Under the pieces are notes generated by a model, which was not told the origin of the DNA, made no database searches, and worked only from the letters and a program-made list of their open reading frames with translations. From Ceratothoa steindachneri (lineage: Eukaryota > Arthropoda > Malacostraca > Isopoda > Cymothoidae), in NCBI GenBank assembly GCA_963969495.1, contig OZ018329.1, positions 143,820,021 to 143,884,020 on the forward strand: a stretch of 64,000 nt of DNA. Direction: 5' to 3'. This document shows positions 1 to 12,483 of this stretch, piece after piece (the first letter of the stretch is position 1; every line of letters begins with the position of its first letter). Made by a program: the position numbers and the translations under genes.

Positions 1-680
1 TTTGAAGACCGGAATGTTATCTATAGTGACTCACAAAGCGCCCTGAGGGCTCTCGGGGCATTGGAATCTCCGCATCCTCTGGTTCGTGATATCCGTGACG
101 CAACGGTTTTGGCGAGCCTGGCGGAAGTCAAGATTATCTTCTGCTGGGTTCCTTAACATGTAGGCATTGCGGAGAATGAGAGCGCCAATGAGGGCGCCAA
201 AGAGTCCGTGAGGACTCTGCGACCGGACCATCGTTTTGCTCTTTCTCACACTGACTAGGCGCAGGAATGCGGCAGCTTTTCGGGCTGCTTGGCAAAGAAG
301 ATTGGAGATGGTCGAAGGGAACTTAAAGTTGCGTGCCTTTGCGCCACGACTGTTCCCATCGATCTACCTTCCAATGCCCGGAGGGCTTCAAGTTTTTTTC
401 TCTCGTCTCCGAATTGGGCACACTCGCGGGACACACCGCCATTTGATGGAGCGCTTGCCAGCGTCCTACTGTGAAGACTGCGTTGTCCCCCAGGCTATTC
501 GGCAAATGCTTGTTGAATGACCCAGTCTGGGCGATCTTCGCGCACGTCACCTCTCCTAGCACCGAGATTAGCGGGATCACTACCGCCTATCCCTTGTACT
601 CGGGACGAGTACGTGCACATTGACTGGTGGAGTGGTAGATTTTTTGGGGGGGAGGCCGGCCTTCTCCCTTTTATTTAACC
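1..680 (+). pseudogene. RNase H and C-terminal tail of LINE ORF2, broken
   Basis: From base 1 the reading frame gives the second half of a type I RNase H domain. A YSDSQ motif with a catalytic Asp is followed by the ESPHPLV/DIRDATVLAS region and then FCWVP, where the next codon (normally Gly-His) is a stop. The AENESANEGAKES segment follows, with Asn where the fourth catalytic Asp usually sits. Beyond about 250 the frame shifts more than once. The tail CEDCVVPQAIRQMLVE and TGGVVDFLGGR match the tail of the copy at 46066-46452. RNase H removes the RNA strand during target-primed reverse transcription in I-type LINEs. This copy is dead. Confidence 0.85.
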
Positions 681-905
681 AGTTCGTTTTGTTTTGTTTT
701 TTCTCCCTTATAAGTCGCACGTCCCATTGCCGAGGGGGACCTCCCTACCACACAACAGCTTGCTTCCTGCACGTTGCCTTTTCACTTTTTTTAATATTTG
801 GTGATGGGTTTGGTTTGTTTGGTTTTTTTTGTGTTTTTTTAATTTGATTTTAAAGTAGCCTAGTACATGTAGTTTTTTAATACGACGACTATTGCCCAAA
901 TGGCT
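1..905 (+). mobile_element. 3' end of an I-type non-LTR retrotransposon (copy A)
   Basis: This is the 3' part of a LINE whose longer copy lies on the other strand at 45830-52640. The order RNase H, Cys-rich tail, T/G-rich 3' UTR and a short terminal stretch (about 850-895, containing tagcctagtac and aatacgacgact) is the same in both copies. Homology fades after about 905, which I take as the 3' end. The 5' part lies outside the window. The two copies differ by many substitutions and indels, so this is an old insertion. Confidence 0.85.
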
Positions 906-3900
906 AGTCACCAGATGATCTTTCAAAAGAAAAATTTTCTTTTGAGCAATAATATCATAAATATTCAGCCGTTAAACGAATTTTAAACCTTTAAACTGTT
1001 TTACATTCGATTTACAATAATAGATCCTGAGAATTATTTTGTTTTGGCAATAACATCATAACTATTAGGCCGATTCTAACAACTTTTAAACACCTTATTT
1101 TCTTTTTCATTCCCTTTCTAATGTTGCAATTGTTACGGTCCTCCCAAGGTTAGTCTGGGAATCAAGGAGAGATTTTAAATTCATAAGGTGATAAATCAGA
1201 ATAAGTGAGAGTACGTGACTTCTTTGTCAGCAGACCTTGTTTAAAGTCAGGTTTGTATAGTAAAAACTCTAAACTTGAAGATATCATCTCAATTTTGGCA
1301 TCCTGTGCAAATTTGGTCACAATTCATCTTTGAACCATCCACAGCTTTAAAAGCTTTTGAGTAGATTCCGATTAGAGTGAAGTGGCTCGAAAGAGGAAAG
1401 GTTCTATTACGTTTCCTTGAGCTTCGCGAGGAATAGAAGTTATGACCAATAAGCAAAATTTAATAAGATATTTACAGATACGAATGGTATTTTTGATTAG
1501 CCTTCCTGACTCATATTATGAACCCTATGGATGTTATGAGTATAATGTTATAGGGAAAGAGAGTTTAGTCACCAATATGTAAACTTAAGTAAAAGTATCT
1601 GAAGCGAAACAAGCATTTTATATAAAACAGCTTAATTAAGAAAACTTTGAAAATTATCATTTTGTCTCAAAACCTATTCAATGTGTCAGTAGCATAAATC
1701 TCTGATACTAATAAATCCTCATGGCAACAAAACAACCAATGCTTTTTCACTTTATCTCTCGATCAAATATTTATGCCTTTAGTGAATTCAGCTGCTGGAA
1801 GGATTTTGATCTTTGCTATTAGTTTGATCTGTGAAAATTGCATTTCCTGAATAAAATTTATAAACTATAAGCTTAGATATAGACCTAGTAATGAGATTTT
1901 ACATCAAATTTAAGGAATTAATGTAGCCAAGATATTTAAGAGTAAATATTATCAAGGTTGCTGTAAAGGTTCAGTCTCACTTCTTACATTTGAGTTTTGT
2001 CTTACGAATTTGTAGCATTTATTATCCACTATATCAACTGTCAGTAATTATATAGTTAGTACATTAAAATTTTCATTTCATTATACAGTTTTATTAAGTA
2101 TTTACCTTAGTCATAAATGCTTATTAAAAATAAAATTCTAGTATTTCATGTATAATAGAACTTAATCCTAGTGACTATTATACAGCTACACCTTTAAATT
2201 TTGCTTGTTAATTCTTTCTTGCGTAAAAAATATTTCTGAACCACTGCTATAGAGTAAATATTGTGCTAAAATACTATACAGATTTAATAAGGCCCGTTGG
2301 TAGATTTAGGAGAGTTTGGCAATCTTGTTGTGCCTTTCGCCATAAGTAGTGTTTTGGGTTATTTACCTTCAGCACATTCTTGGTTTCATCTACCTATTGC
2401 ACATTTTAGACACTTCATAAGCTTTTTTGACGCAATGCTTTCATCGGTTTTGCACTTTTTGACAGGTGGGAACCGTTAATGTAGAAATTTCTATGCTAAA
2501 ATTATTGCTTTATTGGTCCAGTGGGAAGTAATATGTTCAAGGGATTTCAAATCAAAAGCAAAATGTTTATCTATTCATTTTGGGTGAACCCACTAACCAT
2601 GGATATGATTGGTTGTGTGAAAATAGATTATGGTTGAATGTTACATTGAATAATAGTGGAAACAACATCTAAAAATTCTCAGATGTCTGAATCAAAATGT
2701 TCGATTGCTTTCTAGGGAATCAATAAGATAAAGTGATATAGGAAATGTTAAAGATTGTAATATCAATTAAACTTACCCTATATTCTTTTATTAATAGCGA
2801 TAAAGGAAATGAAACTTCACTTATGTCACTCCTAAATAAACCTGTGTAGATAAGTTTTTTATTTTTTATTTACATACGATTTTTACTACCGATTACGGGA
2901 AATTTTAAGAACAACTACATTTTTACATGGGATCCGAGATAGCGGTTACTACAGTTATTAAAGGAGGGTTATTTTATTTCATATTATTTAGAATATCATT
3001 TAGTAAATATGGATAAAAAATCAGTTGTAAGGTAAACTACAATGGACGCAGTGGGGGTATGCGGTCAGTACAGCAATGGATAGCCACCGTTTCACTGGTC
3101 TTTTAGTTGCTCTATTGGATGCAGGGACTTGCTTAGCATGGTTGAAGAGCATCTACCAGGATGGTGGTGGCTACGCCTTGCTTGACTAACTGATTTAAAA
3201 ATCAGTTGCCAATTAAGCTTTTGCTCGGTGTTCAAAATTTTTAATAGGATTTATTTTAATTCACTTTGTGAATATTTGTTCAAATAAATTAAAAGAATAT
3301 TGATTTTTGTCCAAAGATTTTTTAATAATCTGAGTTTTGCTTTGATGTATTTACCTTATTAAATTAATTTAAACGAGAAAGAATTTGCGCAAATACAATG
3401 GAAGATATTACATTACATCAACCGTAAAAGTGAAAATGTTTCCAATTATAGGTAATTTAATTCTTCCTATAAACAGTAAACAGTAATTATATCATTCAAA
3501 ATTAAGACAAATAACTAAAATTAAACTAATCTTAATAGTAGCAGACGATGCTCGCGAGATTTGTCATCGTTCAGGATTTTGAACTATGCAAGGTTCCATT
3601 AGATGCAGAAGCCTGGATGTGAAGATGCGTTATTGCGAGAAAGAGAAAACTTAACAAAATGACATCTTGGAGTATAATAGACGTTAGGATTGGGCCGAGG
3701 TAGTGTCCCAAAACAAAAATTGCACAATAATCACCAGTGTCACTCAGTCAGGTTTCACTGTTTAGTGAATCTCAAGTAAGAAATGAGAAAAAAAGTCTGT
3801 GAATGGGTGAAGACACAAGAACCCAAAGTCTCCTACATAGAGATTTAAGGAATAAAAATAGCTGAGGCATTACATAAGTCATAAGTCATAAAGGCAGTAG

Positions 3901-5019
3901 AATTAGTGAATCGTTGAGAAAGGTAGGGATGTAACTCTTTGCATTCCGACGAGCCACCTGCCATCATTCGTGGTGGTCTGCTGGCGGGAGTTTCCGAGAC
4001 GCAAATGTAAAATGAATGGTGTGATGTGGCGGTCATGGTGTTAATTAATTCCGTCGGTCAAGGGAGATGATCGATTGGTGGATTACAGTGAGAAGTCAGT
4101 GACTTAAAACACTTAGGCTATTTCATGAGAAGGACCTTCAGTCGAGAGACGAGGGGAAGCAAAAGGAAATGCATGAAGGCGCAGTATCCCGAGTAGTTTT
4201 CGTGCTAGGGAGGAGGAGTTCTTCCAACTTTCCTTGATAGCGACCACCTGTCTAGCTAGTCCGAAAGATACATTAGCTCAAAATGGCAAAACCGGTCTAC
4301 TAAATCCAATAACAGACTCACTACTCTTTTAAATATTAGTTTTAGCTAATAGAGAACTTCCTCTGACCTGAAGCTGCATACGAAAAAGCTGACAAAGAGA
4401 ATTTAGTTCTTTTAGGATTTTACCTTCGAGGCTTTTCCGCAATTCAAAAGATTTAAAAAAGAGTGAACTGTCCCTAGCAGTTTTTCAACCAAAACGAATA
4501 CATCTCTTACTAACTCTGACACAATCAATCATGGTTCAAATGAGGTTACTCTTTTATTACATTGGAATATTAATGTTCAAGGTAATATAATATTCCAATA
4601 GTCTTAGGCATCTTTTAGTGTAAATAGAGTCAGATTAGCGAACAACGCCTCCTCTTTAAAAATCATAATCTTCTTCGGGATATTTGTACTCCTGGCTGGC
4701 GTTAAGATGGTTAAATTAGGTCGTTAATTCAGATACCTAGAATTTCCCCAGAAAATATAAGTCTACCTGATTCGTTCTTATATCTATACTTATTTGCCTG
4801 CATTATATTTTAATAAATTAACAATATATATCAGGTACCATTTAAAATCCAAAGTAAGGATGTAAAGATAAGAAGTGTAAATTTAAGAAAGATATGAAAA
4901 CCATCATTTTAAAACGTTATCAATTTTAAGCTCTGATTCGCATTCTCTTTATGTTTCTTTCACTCTTTCATTTGGTTGCTTTTTTCCATTTCCTTTTAAT
5001 TATTTATTCCTCATTCTCT
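906..5019. other. AT-rich stretch, no gene recognised
   Basis: About 4.1 kb of AT-rich DNA with only short open frames lacking recognisable motifs. A 60-residue frame at 2297-2479 (+) and a 63-residue one at 3845-4036 (-) resemble nothing I know. A small inverted repeat (12-base arms, 4561-4572 and 4588-4599, attggaatatta) is present. The region may be intergenic or the upstream intron of the Ig-domain gene whose exon lies at 10461. Confidence 0.6.
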
Positions 5020-5128
5020 CTCAATCTCTCGCAATATATCTCTCCCTCCTGCTCTCTCTCTCTCTCTTCCCCACCCCCTCTCTCTCTCTCTCCCTTTCTC
5101 TTTCTCTCCCTTTCTCTCTCTTGCTCTC
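5020..5128 (+). repeat. CT-rich pyrimidine microsatellite
   Basis: Imperfect (CT)n/(TC)n tract broken by short C or T runs. Open frames across it on either strand are low-complexity and not genes. Confidence 0.9.
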
Positions 5129-6885
5129 AATTTGTACACGCCACCTCCATTACAGGCTAATTTCCTCACCCCAAAGCTAGAGATCGATTTTTCTTTAGTT
5201 TTCGTCCCCCCCCCCCCGTCCATCCCTGACTCAGAACCAAAATATCGATTTCTCCTTTCAACTAACCTCAATATATGGTCTTCTTCGCTTGAATTGAAAT
5301 ATATTCTTTCAGCTAACTAAATTAACACGATTATTTGATATAGAAATTCTAAAAACATATATAACATACTTAAAAACAATGCTGAAGGCCTACATATGTT
5401 TTTGTTGGGGTATAGAAAATGGCAAGGCAAACTTAGTTAAAAAGTTAGACTGGAAAAGAGTCTTCATTTTTGAGTACGGGAATAAATAATTCTCTAAGAT
5501 AATCATCAGTTGCAAATTACTTTTAGTTTTTAATGGAAATTAAATTCTATTTATAAAAAAATGTGTTTTATACCATTTCCTTCGAGAGCTACCCACTCCA
5601 CTTTCACATCCACGCATACACCTTCTATTTTTTTTATTTTTCAAAATTCTAAAGACTTCTTTCACCCCTTTGGATCTATTCGCTTACGAATGACTACCAG
5701 TGAGAGGCAACCAGTTAGTTTTAGGGCACAGGTTTAGGGATGGACTTATGTCGAATGTCTAGGTTTCAGTTGTAGCCAAAAAATGTAAATGCAAAACTAA
5801 GAATCGAAAAAGAGTAATTTATATCTAAATTATGAGTAAATGTAGTTTTGTGGAAACTTACTTATCTTGTTATAAAACATTTGAAGATTTCTTCTACAAA
5901 ATTTTCTCTTCTGTTATCATGATAATCTTTAGACAAAGGAGGTGAACCATCGTTTCTAAAATAGGATTTGTGGTCGTCTCTCGAACGGAGTGGTGTTGTG
6001 AAAGGAGAAGGCGGATTTGGACGTGGTGAAGAAAGATTTTCTCAAGGAGGGAGAAGGTGTTAGTTGTGTTGGGAGAAGGATTTGTGAAGGAAAGAAGATC
6101 TTTGGAGCCATGTGTGATAGAAGAGGGGATGGTATTTTGTTTATGATTGGTCTGTGGAGTCTTCTGGTCAAGAGCTTTCAAGAGTTCTGTTCGAAACTTC
6201 ATTGTTTGGGTTACGAAGTTGGTTCTTTATTCTTGTTCTAAAATGTCCACTCAGAATATTTCATCCGTTATTATTAGTTATCAATTAGCGTTAAAATATG
6301 TTCCGTACAATTGGACAGTAGATTGAGTTGGTTGTGTACACTTTTTAATGACTTTTCTTTCAGCTGGGGGTTTCTGAGGGTGGGGGTGCATTTAATTTTC
6401 TAAGAGTTCTGTTCACTTCTTCATATTTCTTTCGGAAGCGACTTGTTAGACGCTCTTGCAGCTCTAAAGCTTTTATATATATTGGTAAGGCTGAAAAATA
6501 TCGTCATTAACTTGGGCTTTAAAATTGATTAATTAATGTTCACTCTAAAAAAATGACCAATGGTGGGGACGATGGTAAAATGTAAAAATTAATGGGGAGT
6601 TATGTTAAAATGACCAGTATACATCCTTGTCCAAAATTATATAAAGCACCCCTCATAAATTTATATATTTAACATTTTTTATCGAAGTGTATAAAATTGA
6701 TCAAATTACTCATTATACGAGTATGTAGGATTGTGAGGGTATGGAACGTACATACTCGCATGCCGCCAGACAATCGTGAGAACGAAAGAAATTTTTCGTT
6801 TGAATTGACTTTCGTCTCCTCCTCCCCCCCCACCCTTCCCCACACTGGCAACAGGTAGTCTGACGAAAGAAGGCCTATCTCACAG
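5129..6885. other. AT-rich stretch, no gene recognised
   Basis: No recognisable coding or RNA gene. Overlapping frames on both strands near 5894-6241 (up to 102 residues on the - strand) have biased, low-complexity composition and no domain motif. A C-run lies near 5209-5217 and another near 6825-6832. Confidence 0.55.
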
Positions 6886-7765
6886 AGATGCCTAAATTCT
6901 ATTTGCCTTCTTTATGATACCATGGAGATTGTCCAGAAGGCGCTGTGATGAGCAAATTTTCGTGAATTGAATCTCTAGCTCGATTTCCCACAATCCGCGG
7001 TATAAATAACATCGCCGTTCATCCCTCTAGAGCAGTGTCCCAAACCTACTTGCGTAACGCGTAACCCTCACGTTGAACGAGAGTCGTTGCCGTAACGTAT
7101 CGACTGCAAACGCACCGCCGAGTCAACTTGGTCGCTGTCTCAAAGTGTTCCTAAGCTAAATCCCGCCCCGCAGAGTCTGTGACTAGAAGAATACGCTCTG
7201 TTGCTCAACGTAACTTGAGAAAGAAAAGGAACATCCAAATAGTTACTGGAAGTTACTATTTTTTAGTGTCACATCCAGTTAGGAGTGAACTAACCGGAAC
7301 TGCAGTCAGCAGCCCCGAACCCGTCGTCTTATGCCCCTTCTCCCCGAGAACTCGTGTTAACACCACCCGAACCACCCCGTCTGGACCTAAGTAGTCGTCT
7401 CTCCTTTCCATCACAATTAATGGTAATCTGTAAACCCAGTGTCCCTCTATTCTTAAATTACCTATTTAATTAACAGTGACTGATACTCCCATTGAGTCAT
7501 TATAAATCTAGACGCTTAAAGTTAGTGTTTAATATTTAATCCTTAATTTTACCCGTTTAACTATTGCTAATTATTATATTTGTGTAAAGTCAAGTTTATT
7601 TTTTGTACGTGTGTTTATTTGTGGCTCCTCCTTTTTTACGTACCCTTGGCAAGACTTTAATTAAGAATCCCTTCGGCTAATTTATTCAACCTGTATTATG
7701 CACTCTTAGAATTCAACAATCACAAACCTCCCCCCAGTAACAAGTGGGACTTTTATAGTGAGAAT
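6886..7765 (+). mobile_element. possible LTR and leader of an LTR retrotransposon
   Basis: The segment is richer in GC than its flanks. It has a TATA-like box (tataaataa, about 7001-7009) followed some 25-30 bases on by an initiator-like stretch (tagagcagt). It ends near 7735-7765 with aagtgggacttttatagtg and aatcctggctacgac, which resembles the leader just after an LTR. These are the marks of an LTR with its promoter, but no second LTR, polypurine tract or gag/pol is visible beside it. It could instead be a host promoter region. The boundaries are estimates. Confidence 0.3.
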
Positions 7766-7828
7766 CCTGGCTACGACACAACCCGCCTCTAACCAGCTTT
7801 CGCACGTTCAGTAGGAAATAAAGCATAC

Positions 7829-7831
<3 letters not shown>

Positions 7832-7870
<39 letters not shown>
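7832..7870. repeat. (TA)n microsatellite
   Basis: Uninterrupted TA dinucleotide run of about 39 bases. Confidence 0.97.
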
Positions 7871-7873
<3 letters not shown>

Positions 7874-8147
7874 CGTAGATTGAGTCATAGGGTCAATACC
7901 ATCGACTTAAACTTAAGCGGTGTGTCCAGATCAAGGACTAGAATAATTATTGGACCAGACTATGAGCAATTCTACGACAATGATATTAATGTTCGAATAA
8001 TTTTTAATACGTTTTAATTACTTAATATTTTACTAAATGTGTGTAATTATTAAAATAGTGTTGTGAAATCAGAATTTAACTAATATTTCTTATGTTTTAG
8101 ATTAATGCTCTAAATTTGTGTATTCAATATCTTTTGAAATAAGTATT

Positions 8148-9224
8148 ATGACTAATACCAAAGAACTTACAGAAACAGAGAGAGCTCAATTACAAATTCT
8201 ATATAGCCAAAAGTTATCAAAAGTTGAAATTGCTCAAAAAAATAAAATGTTCAAGATATGCTCTCAGAACCACTCTAAAACGAGATCAAGAAACCAACAA
8301 CTTTGAATCAAGAAAAAAATTGAAAAGTGTCAAAAAGCGTGCAAAAACGCTATTGATATGTCATACAGCATTTGCTACAGAATTGCCGAAAACATCTGTA
8401 AATGCTGAGGAGTTCATTGAAGGTTCATATGAAATAATATCACTTAGTACGGTTAAAAGCATGAGGCTAGAAGGATGCAAGGATAGAAAGAAGCCATTGG
8501 TATCTGAGCTCAAGCGAATAAAACTTTTTCATTGGGCCAAATATCACAAGAATTGGGCATATAAACAATTGTCTAAAATTATCTGCTCAGATGAAAGTCA
8601 TTATCTTGAATAGAAATAAAATTATGGCATTTTTTTTTACACGTAATTTATTTAATTCTATTTAAGTATATCTTGTAAGAAAATTATTAACAAATTTATC
8701 TTTATTTTAAAATTTGGCAGTTTATAGGCACTTCTGGAGCTACCATTGTCAGACAAAAAGTTTGATAGACATATCACCCTGCTTATGTGGTACCACTTGT
8801 AAAGCATGCAAATGCCTCTATCATGGTATGTGACTGCAAGTCTTCAATGGAAATAGGGGAGATGTTTTTATGTTAAGGAAGAATCGAATCCACAACATAT
8901 ACTACTATGTTGCCACAAGTTCTAAAGCTATCTATCCATAAATTCCATACAACAACAACAATTTATATTGCTTTATTTCAGCATGACAATGACACATGCC
9001 TTACATCCAACAACACAAAAATTGGTTTGGAGAAATAAGATTCACCCCTTTGGAATGGCTACCTATAGAATACTTGTAGGGAGTCCTTGAAAAGGCAATT
9101 AGCTGTTCCAGGAGTACAAATAAAAAGAATTGTATAAAAAGTACAAGGAGACTGGGGAAAGATAGTGTCAGAAATGTGTGAACATTTGTGGATAATTAAA
9201 GCAAAAAGAGTGAATAAATATTAA
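8148..9224 (+). pseudogene. Tc1-type transposase, frameshifted
   Basis: The frame opens at an ATG at 8148 with KELTETERAQLQILYSQKLS, a helix-turn-helix start typical of Tc1 transposases. A frameshift near 8260 leads to the second DNA-binding part, and then SELKRIKLFHWAKYHKNW and CSDESHYLE, which carries the first catalytic Asp (about 8590). After another break come a Gly/Val-rich strand region and FQHDND with the second Asp (about 8985). IEYL supplies the Glu near 9067 and is followed at once by a stop. The total fits the usual 340 or so residues. Transposase cuts and rejoins the element ends at TA sites. Several breaks make it inactive. No clear terminal inverted repeats were found. Confidence 0.8.
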
Positions 9225-9404
9225 AATAATTAAAATTAAATAAATAAGTACCTATATATACAGAATTTATTTACCAAAAATAGTTTAATCACACCGCAGT
9301 GTGGAACTTATTTATTCTCAATAAAAATAAAATAAAAAGAGGACATTTATACAGATATATTTAACAAAAGTTGCATGTTAAAGAATTGAAGGGTTCTTAT
9401 TCAA

Positions 9405-9530
9405 TTAAATGCCGACGCTCTCAAGCACCTCCTCCACGAGTGCCCGGACCTGGGGAGTGTTTTTTCAACGGTTTTCCTTTTCAAATCGGTTAAAACTCTA
9501 GTATCCTGGCCCTAAGGTATCTTGTTGGTA
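9405..9530 (+). pseudogene. scrap of a LINE ORF2 C-terminal tail
   Basis: A short + strand frame reads LKHLLHECPDLGS. It matches the pattern of the Cys/His tail that follows RNase H in I-type LINEs; the copy at 46066-46452 has VRHILVECPSLGD at the same place. It is divergent from that family, so it is probably a related element. Only about 40 residues are recognisable. Confidence 0.5.
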
Positions 9531-10460
9531 CATGAAGACATGTTGGTCTCTCTTTCTCCCTCAACTACGCACCACACAGAATAATCTAGAGAGATGCAGT
9601 CTGGGTTGCGAGATAGGAAGCGAGATGTTTGGAGTAATGGGGTCAAATAAATTTTCTGACAGCCAAGAAAGGGTCCTGTCGTTTTGGGGGCATAGTGCAG
9701 AATCGTGTGGCCTCACGTACGGCCTTTAAACGACCAGGTAAATTTAGGGCGACACCAGCTCCTCCAGGCACTTGATTTAGCCCTCCGGGATGATAAATGT
9801 AGGAATAACGTGGCCCTTGCTACTGCGCACTCTAAGACGTATGATCTGGACCGGAAACTCGGTACATTTGGGGGTGGGGGAGGCACTGCAATTCAGAAGT
9901 TGTTTGGCGAGTTTACCCCCTGGACCTTTCAGAAATACTTCTCGTATGAGCAAAAATAGAGCATGCTAGGCTTGAGGAGATGCAAGGATTTGTTTACAAG
10001 CTTCGCAACACGTTCTCTCCGCTTGTCTTTCATCTTCTCCGACCGAATTTGAGCCCTTCTATCATGTATGATTAGTAATGGAAGTCCTTATGAACTAAGA
10101 GCCTAATCAGACATACTGGCACTCCCTTGTCCATGGCTATGGAGCTCATTGAATTTTGGGGATCCTTGTCAATGTTGATTTGGATCTCTACGACAAATTA
10201 TTATTATGTTTAAAAATAACATTTTTATGACATTTCACTGAGAACTTTTTCACTCACCCTCGTATGTTTCGTCAACCCAAATGTACTGGTGTCGAAGATT
10301 ACATTTTTCATGAACATTCCGTTAATTTGACCTGTATTCATTCTATTTTCGACCGATAATCTTTAAAAATAATTTAATTTCCATTGTCTTTAAATCCTGG
10401 TCTTTAAAATAAGATCTTTGACCTTTGGATGCTGATCTTAACCACTTTGATCCATTTCAG
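9531..10460 (+). other. sequence upstream of Ig exon A, no gene recognised
   Basis: Probably intronic. An 84-residue frame at 9705-9959 (+) and an overlapping one at 9532-9729 have no motif I recognise and no splice context that ties them to the Ig exon. The polypyrimidine stretch and AG acceptor of exon A lie at the right end. Confidence 0.5.
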
Positions 10461-10669
10461 TTTGGACGCCCGCGACGGCCCGCTAAGTTTGGGCGTTAAG
10501 TGGGTGGCAGTGGACCAGTTTGGCAATCGCATCAGGTTCGATCTCTATTCCGCCACAACAGGGCTCGTGATCGATCCCGTTTACGCATACGACAGCGGTC
10601 TCTACTGGTGTCGGGTGGATTACCGGGCCTCACCTACCAGGCACGAGAAAATCAAGCTTCAAGTAATAG
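10461..10669 (+). CDS. Sidestep-like receptor, exon A (end of an Ig domain)
   Basis: This 209-bp exon follows an acceptor (tccatttcag) and ends at a donor (ATAG|gtgagt). It enters with one base of a split codon (intron phase 2) and leaves with one base (phase 1). The protein has VKWVAVDQFG, then RFDLYSA, then the DSGLYWCRVDYR stretch with the D-x-G-x-Y-x-C signature of the F strand of an immunoglobulin domain, and ends KLQVI. The CRVDYR wording is that of the first Ig domain of the Drosophila Sidestep family, membrane receptors that guide axons and bind Beat proteins. That is family knowledge; the paralogue is not determined. GC content is clearly above the flanks. The matching first half of the domain was not found upstream. 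Confidence 0.85.
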
Positions 10670-10713
10670 GTGAGTTTCTTTTTCAGACATAGTTTTCACA
10701 CATAACATCCATG

Positions 10714-10718
<5 letters not shown>

Positions 10719-10748
<30 letters not shown>
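10719..10748 (+). repeat. (TC)n microsatellite
   Basis: About 15 TC units, 50 bases downstream of the exon A donor, extended on the right by a mixed pyrimidine tract to about 10767. Confidence 0.95.
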
Positions 10749-10751
<3 letters not shown>

Positions 10752-11246
10752 TTCTCCCTCTCCTTCTTAACCCTCCCCTCCTTAATTCACAGCTCTCATC
10801 ACTTATCTTCGAATTCATTTCCCACTAATCTTTACCATCTCATACTCATGAAATTCTTAATCCAATTAAACGAGCCGAAGTTACACATAATTACTTCCAG
10901 CTAAGATTAATGTTATGTTTCATTACCATAGTTAGGCTCCCTCAGCCGCTCCTTCCGCAAGGAATTAACAAAACTTCTCCGGCAATATTTTACCAATCCT
11001 AAATCCATAATAATCTTCACCTAGGATTATTCAATTGGCGCAGTGCTTAGTGTCACACACTCTATCACGGAAGCTGCGGAGCTGCCAAGTTTATCATTCA
11101 TTTGTCCTCACTGTGTGGTAGGTACCCAAGTGTTTAGTTCGCTGGCCTAAAAAAAGCGAAGAGTGCTCAATGGCATAGGATCAAACCCCGCCTATTTTTG
11201 AGTTTATTTAAAGGATAAAAGACTTGATATAATTTTATTCCGTTTG

Positions 11247-11287
<41 letters not shown>
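11247..11287 (+). repeat. (CT)n microsatellite
   Basis: CT run of 41 bases with one interruption (ctttct). It sits at the 3' end of the - strand Tc1 copy that follows. Confidence 0.95.
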
Positions 11288-11299
11288 GACAAAATTTGG

Positions 11300-12465
11300 G
11301 ATATCTTTTCTGATATTGCTTCATTTTTGTTCAAATGCCCCAACAATTACTCACAATTAGATGTCTTCTGTTAGATTATCGCCCAAAAATTCTCTATTTG
11401 GTTGTAATCTGGCGAATTCTTATTCCAAGCTCGGTAAAGTTTAATGTTTCCAGCCAAAAGTTTTTCATTGCTTTTACTTTGACAGGTTATGTCATCCTGC
11501 TGAAAAATACAGTTATCATTTCAAATTTGGTAAGAGATGAAGATGATGAATCACTTTTTGGTTTCATTTTGGGTTCATGGCATTATTCTTATGCAAAATT
11601 GATAGTTCTACAGTCCCTTTAGATAAGAGGCAATCCAGCCCATTGAGAGTGCCTGCATGATTCACGGTGGTTACAACACAGGACTTGTAAAAGTGCTTCC
11701 CTTTTCTCCTCCTAATAAGGAATCGTCCAGAAGTTCCAAACACGTGGAAGTGATCTTCATCAGAAAATATCACTTTGCTACAGCCTTCAACAGTCCATTA
11801 TTTATATTTACTACAATATCTTAGCCTATCCACCAGGTTCATTTTGGTCAGTTAAGCTTGTTTTTCGCAGCCGTTCTCGAATTGAGACCTTTTCTAAAAG
11901 TTTCAGCCTGACTGTGCCCCCTGAAGGGTTCAGCCTCTTTCCAATCGTGAGTAAGCCTGGCACTGAAGGCAACCAGATCCTTGAGCTGTGACCTTACCAG
12001 GAAGCGATCTTCGCATTCATTAGAAGCAATTGGGTGTCAAGAAGCCTTTTTCACAGGAGTGTAGTTAGTCTTTTTAAAGTCAGTAATGATCTTAAAGATG
12101 ATGTTCTTTGATGTAATACATTTAACAAATATCTTCTTACATCTTAGGTCACTTTGGTGCACAGCAACTTTGGTTATATTTTTTCTATAGAAAGTACATT
12201 TCTGGAATGGAAAAAGACTCATACAAATAGTTTTACCCATATTTTCATTATTTGACCCTTTTTATCGAATAGCAAAGTACTGGGGACTGAGACACACCTC
12301 TTACATAAATATAACGAGCCTACTTTTTGATTCAGCGAAGGAATTCACTTTTTAATAAACTTGTATTAATTTAAATACCAGAAGACTTATTCTTATCACG
12401 TAAATTTGAAAAAAAAGAATGAAAAAAATATATATTAGTACCAAACCTTTGCTGCTCATGATGTC
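11300..12465 (-). mobile_element. Tc1-type transposon, family T1, copy on - strand
   Basis: Transposase remnants (11335-12030) are preceded, reading on the - strand, by about 400 bases of non-coding DNA. That leader shares blocks with the leader of the + strand copy at 24321-25440: a CAAATTTACGTGAT block, a gtttattaaa block, and a CAGTCCC block followed by ctttgctattcgat. The two are therefore copies of one family in opposite orientation in the same intron. The end near 12460 reads ggtactaata on the - strand, against gagactaata in the + copy. Exact termini were not resolved. Confidence 0.7.
11335..12030 (-). pseudogene. Tc1-type transposase (family T1), frameshifted
   Basis: On the - strand the DNA-binding half is readable in pieces (SNECEDRFLVRSQLK, LNSRTAAKNKLN) with stops. 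Then comes IFSDEDHFHVFG with the first catalytic Asp, the RRRKGKHFYKSCVV strand region, CIFQQDD with the second Asp, and SPDYNQIENFWAII with the Glu. Spacing between the second Asp and Glu is near 33-34 residues, in keeping with DD34E once indels are allowed for. All three catalytic residues survive although the frame does not, which suggests relatively modest decay. Confidence 0.8.
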
Positions 12466-12483
12466 TATATATATATATATATA
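12466..12483. repeat. (TA)n microsatellite
   Basis: Short TA run of 18 bases beside the 5' end of the Tc1 copy. Confidence 0.85.

Noticed and set aside
5011..5271. Arg/Glu-rich 86-residue protein on the - strand
   Set aside because: Produced by the CT microsatellite; no complexity outside it.
11101..11215. tRNA-like text (A-box-like near 11110, ggatcaaacccc near 11180)
   Set aside because: Both boxes are poor and no stems form; could be a very old SINE but not supportable.
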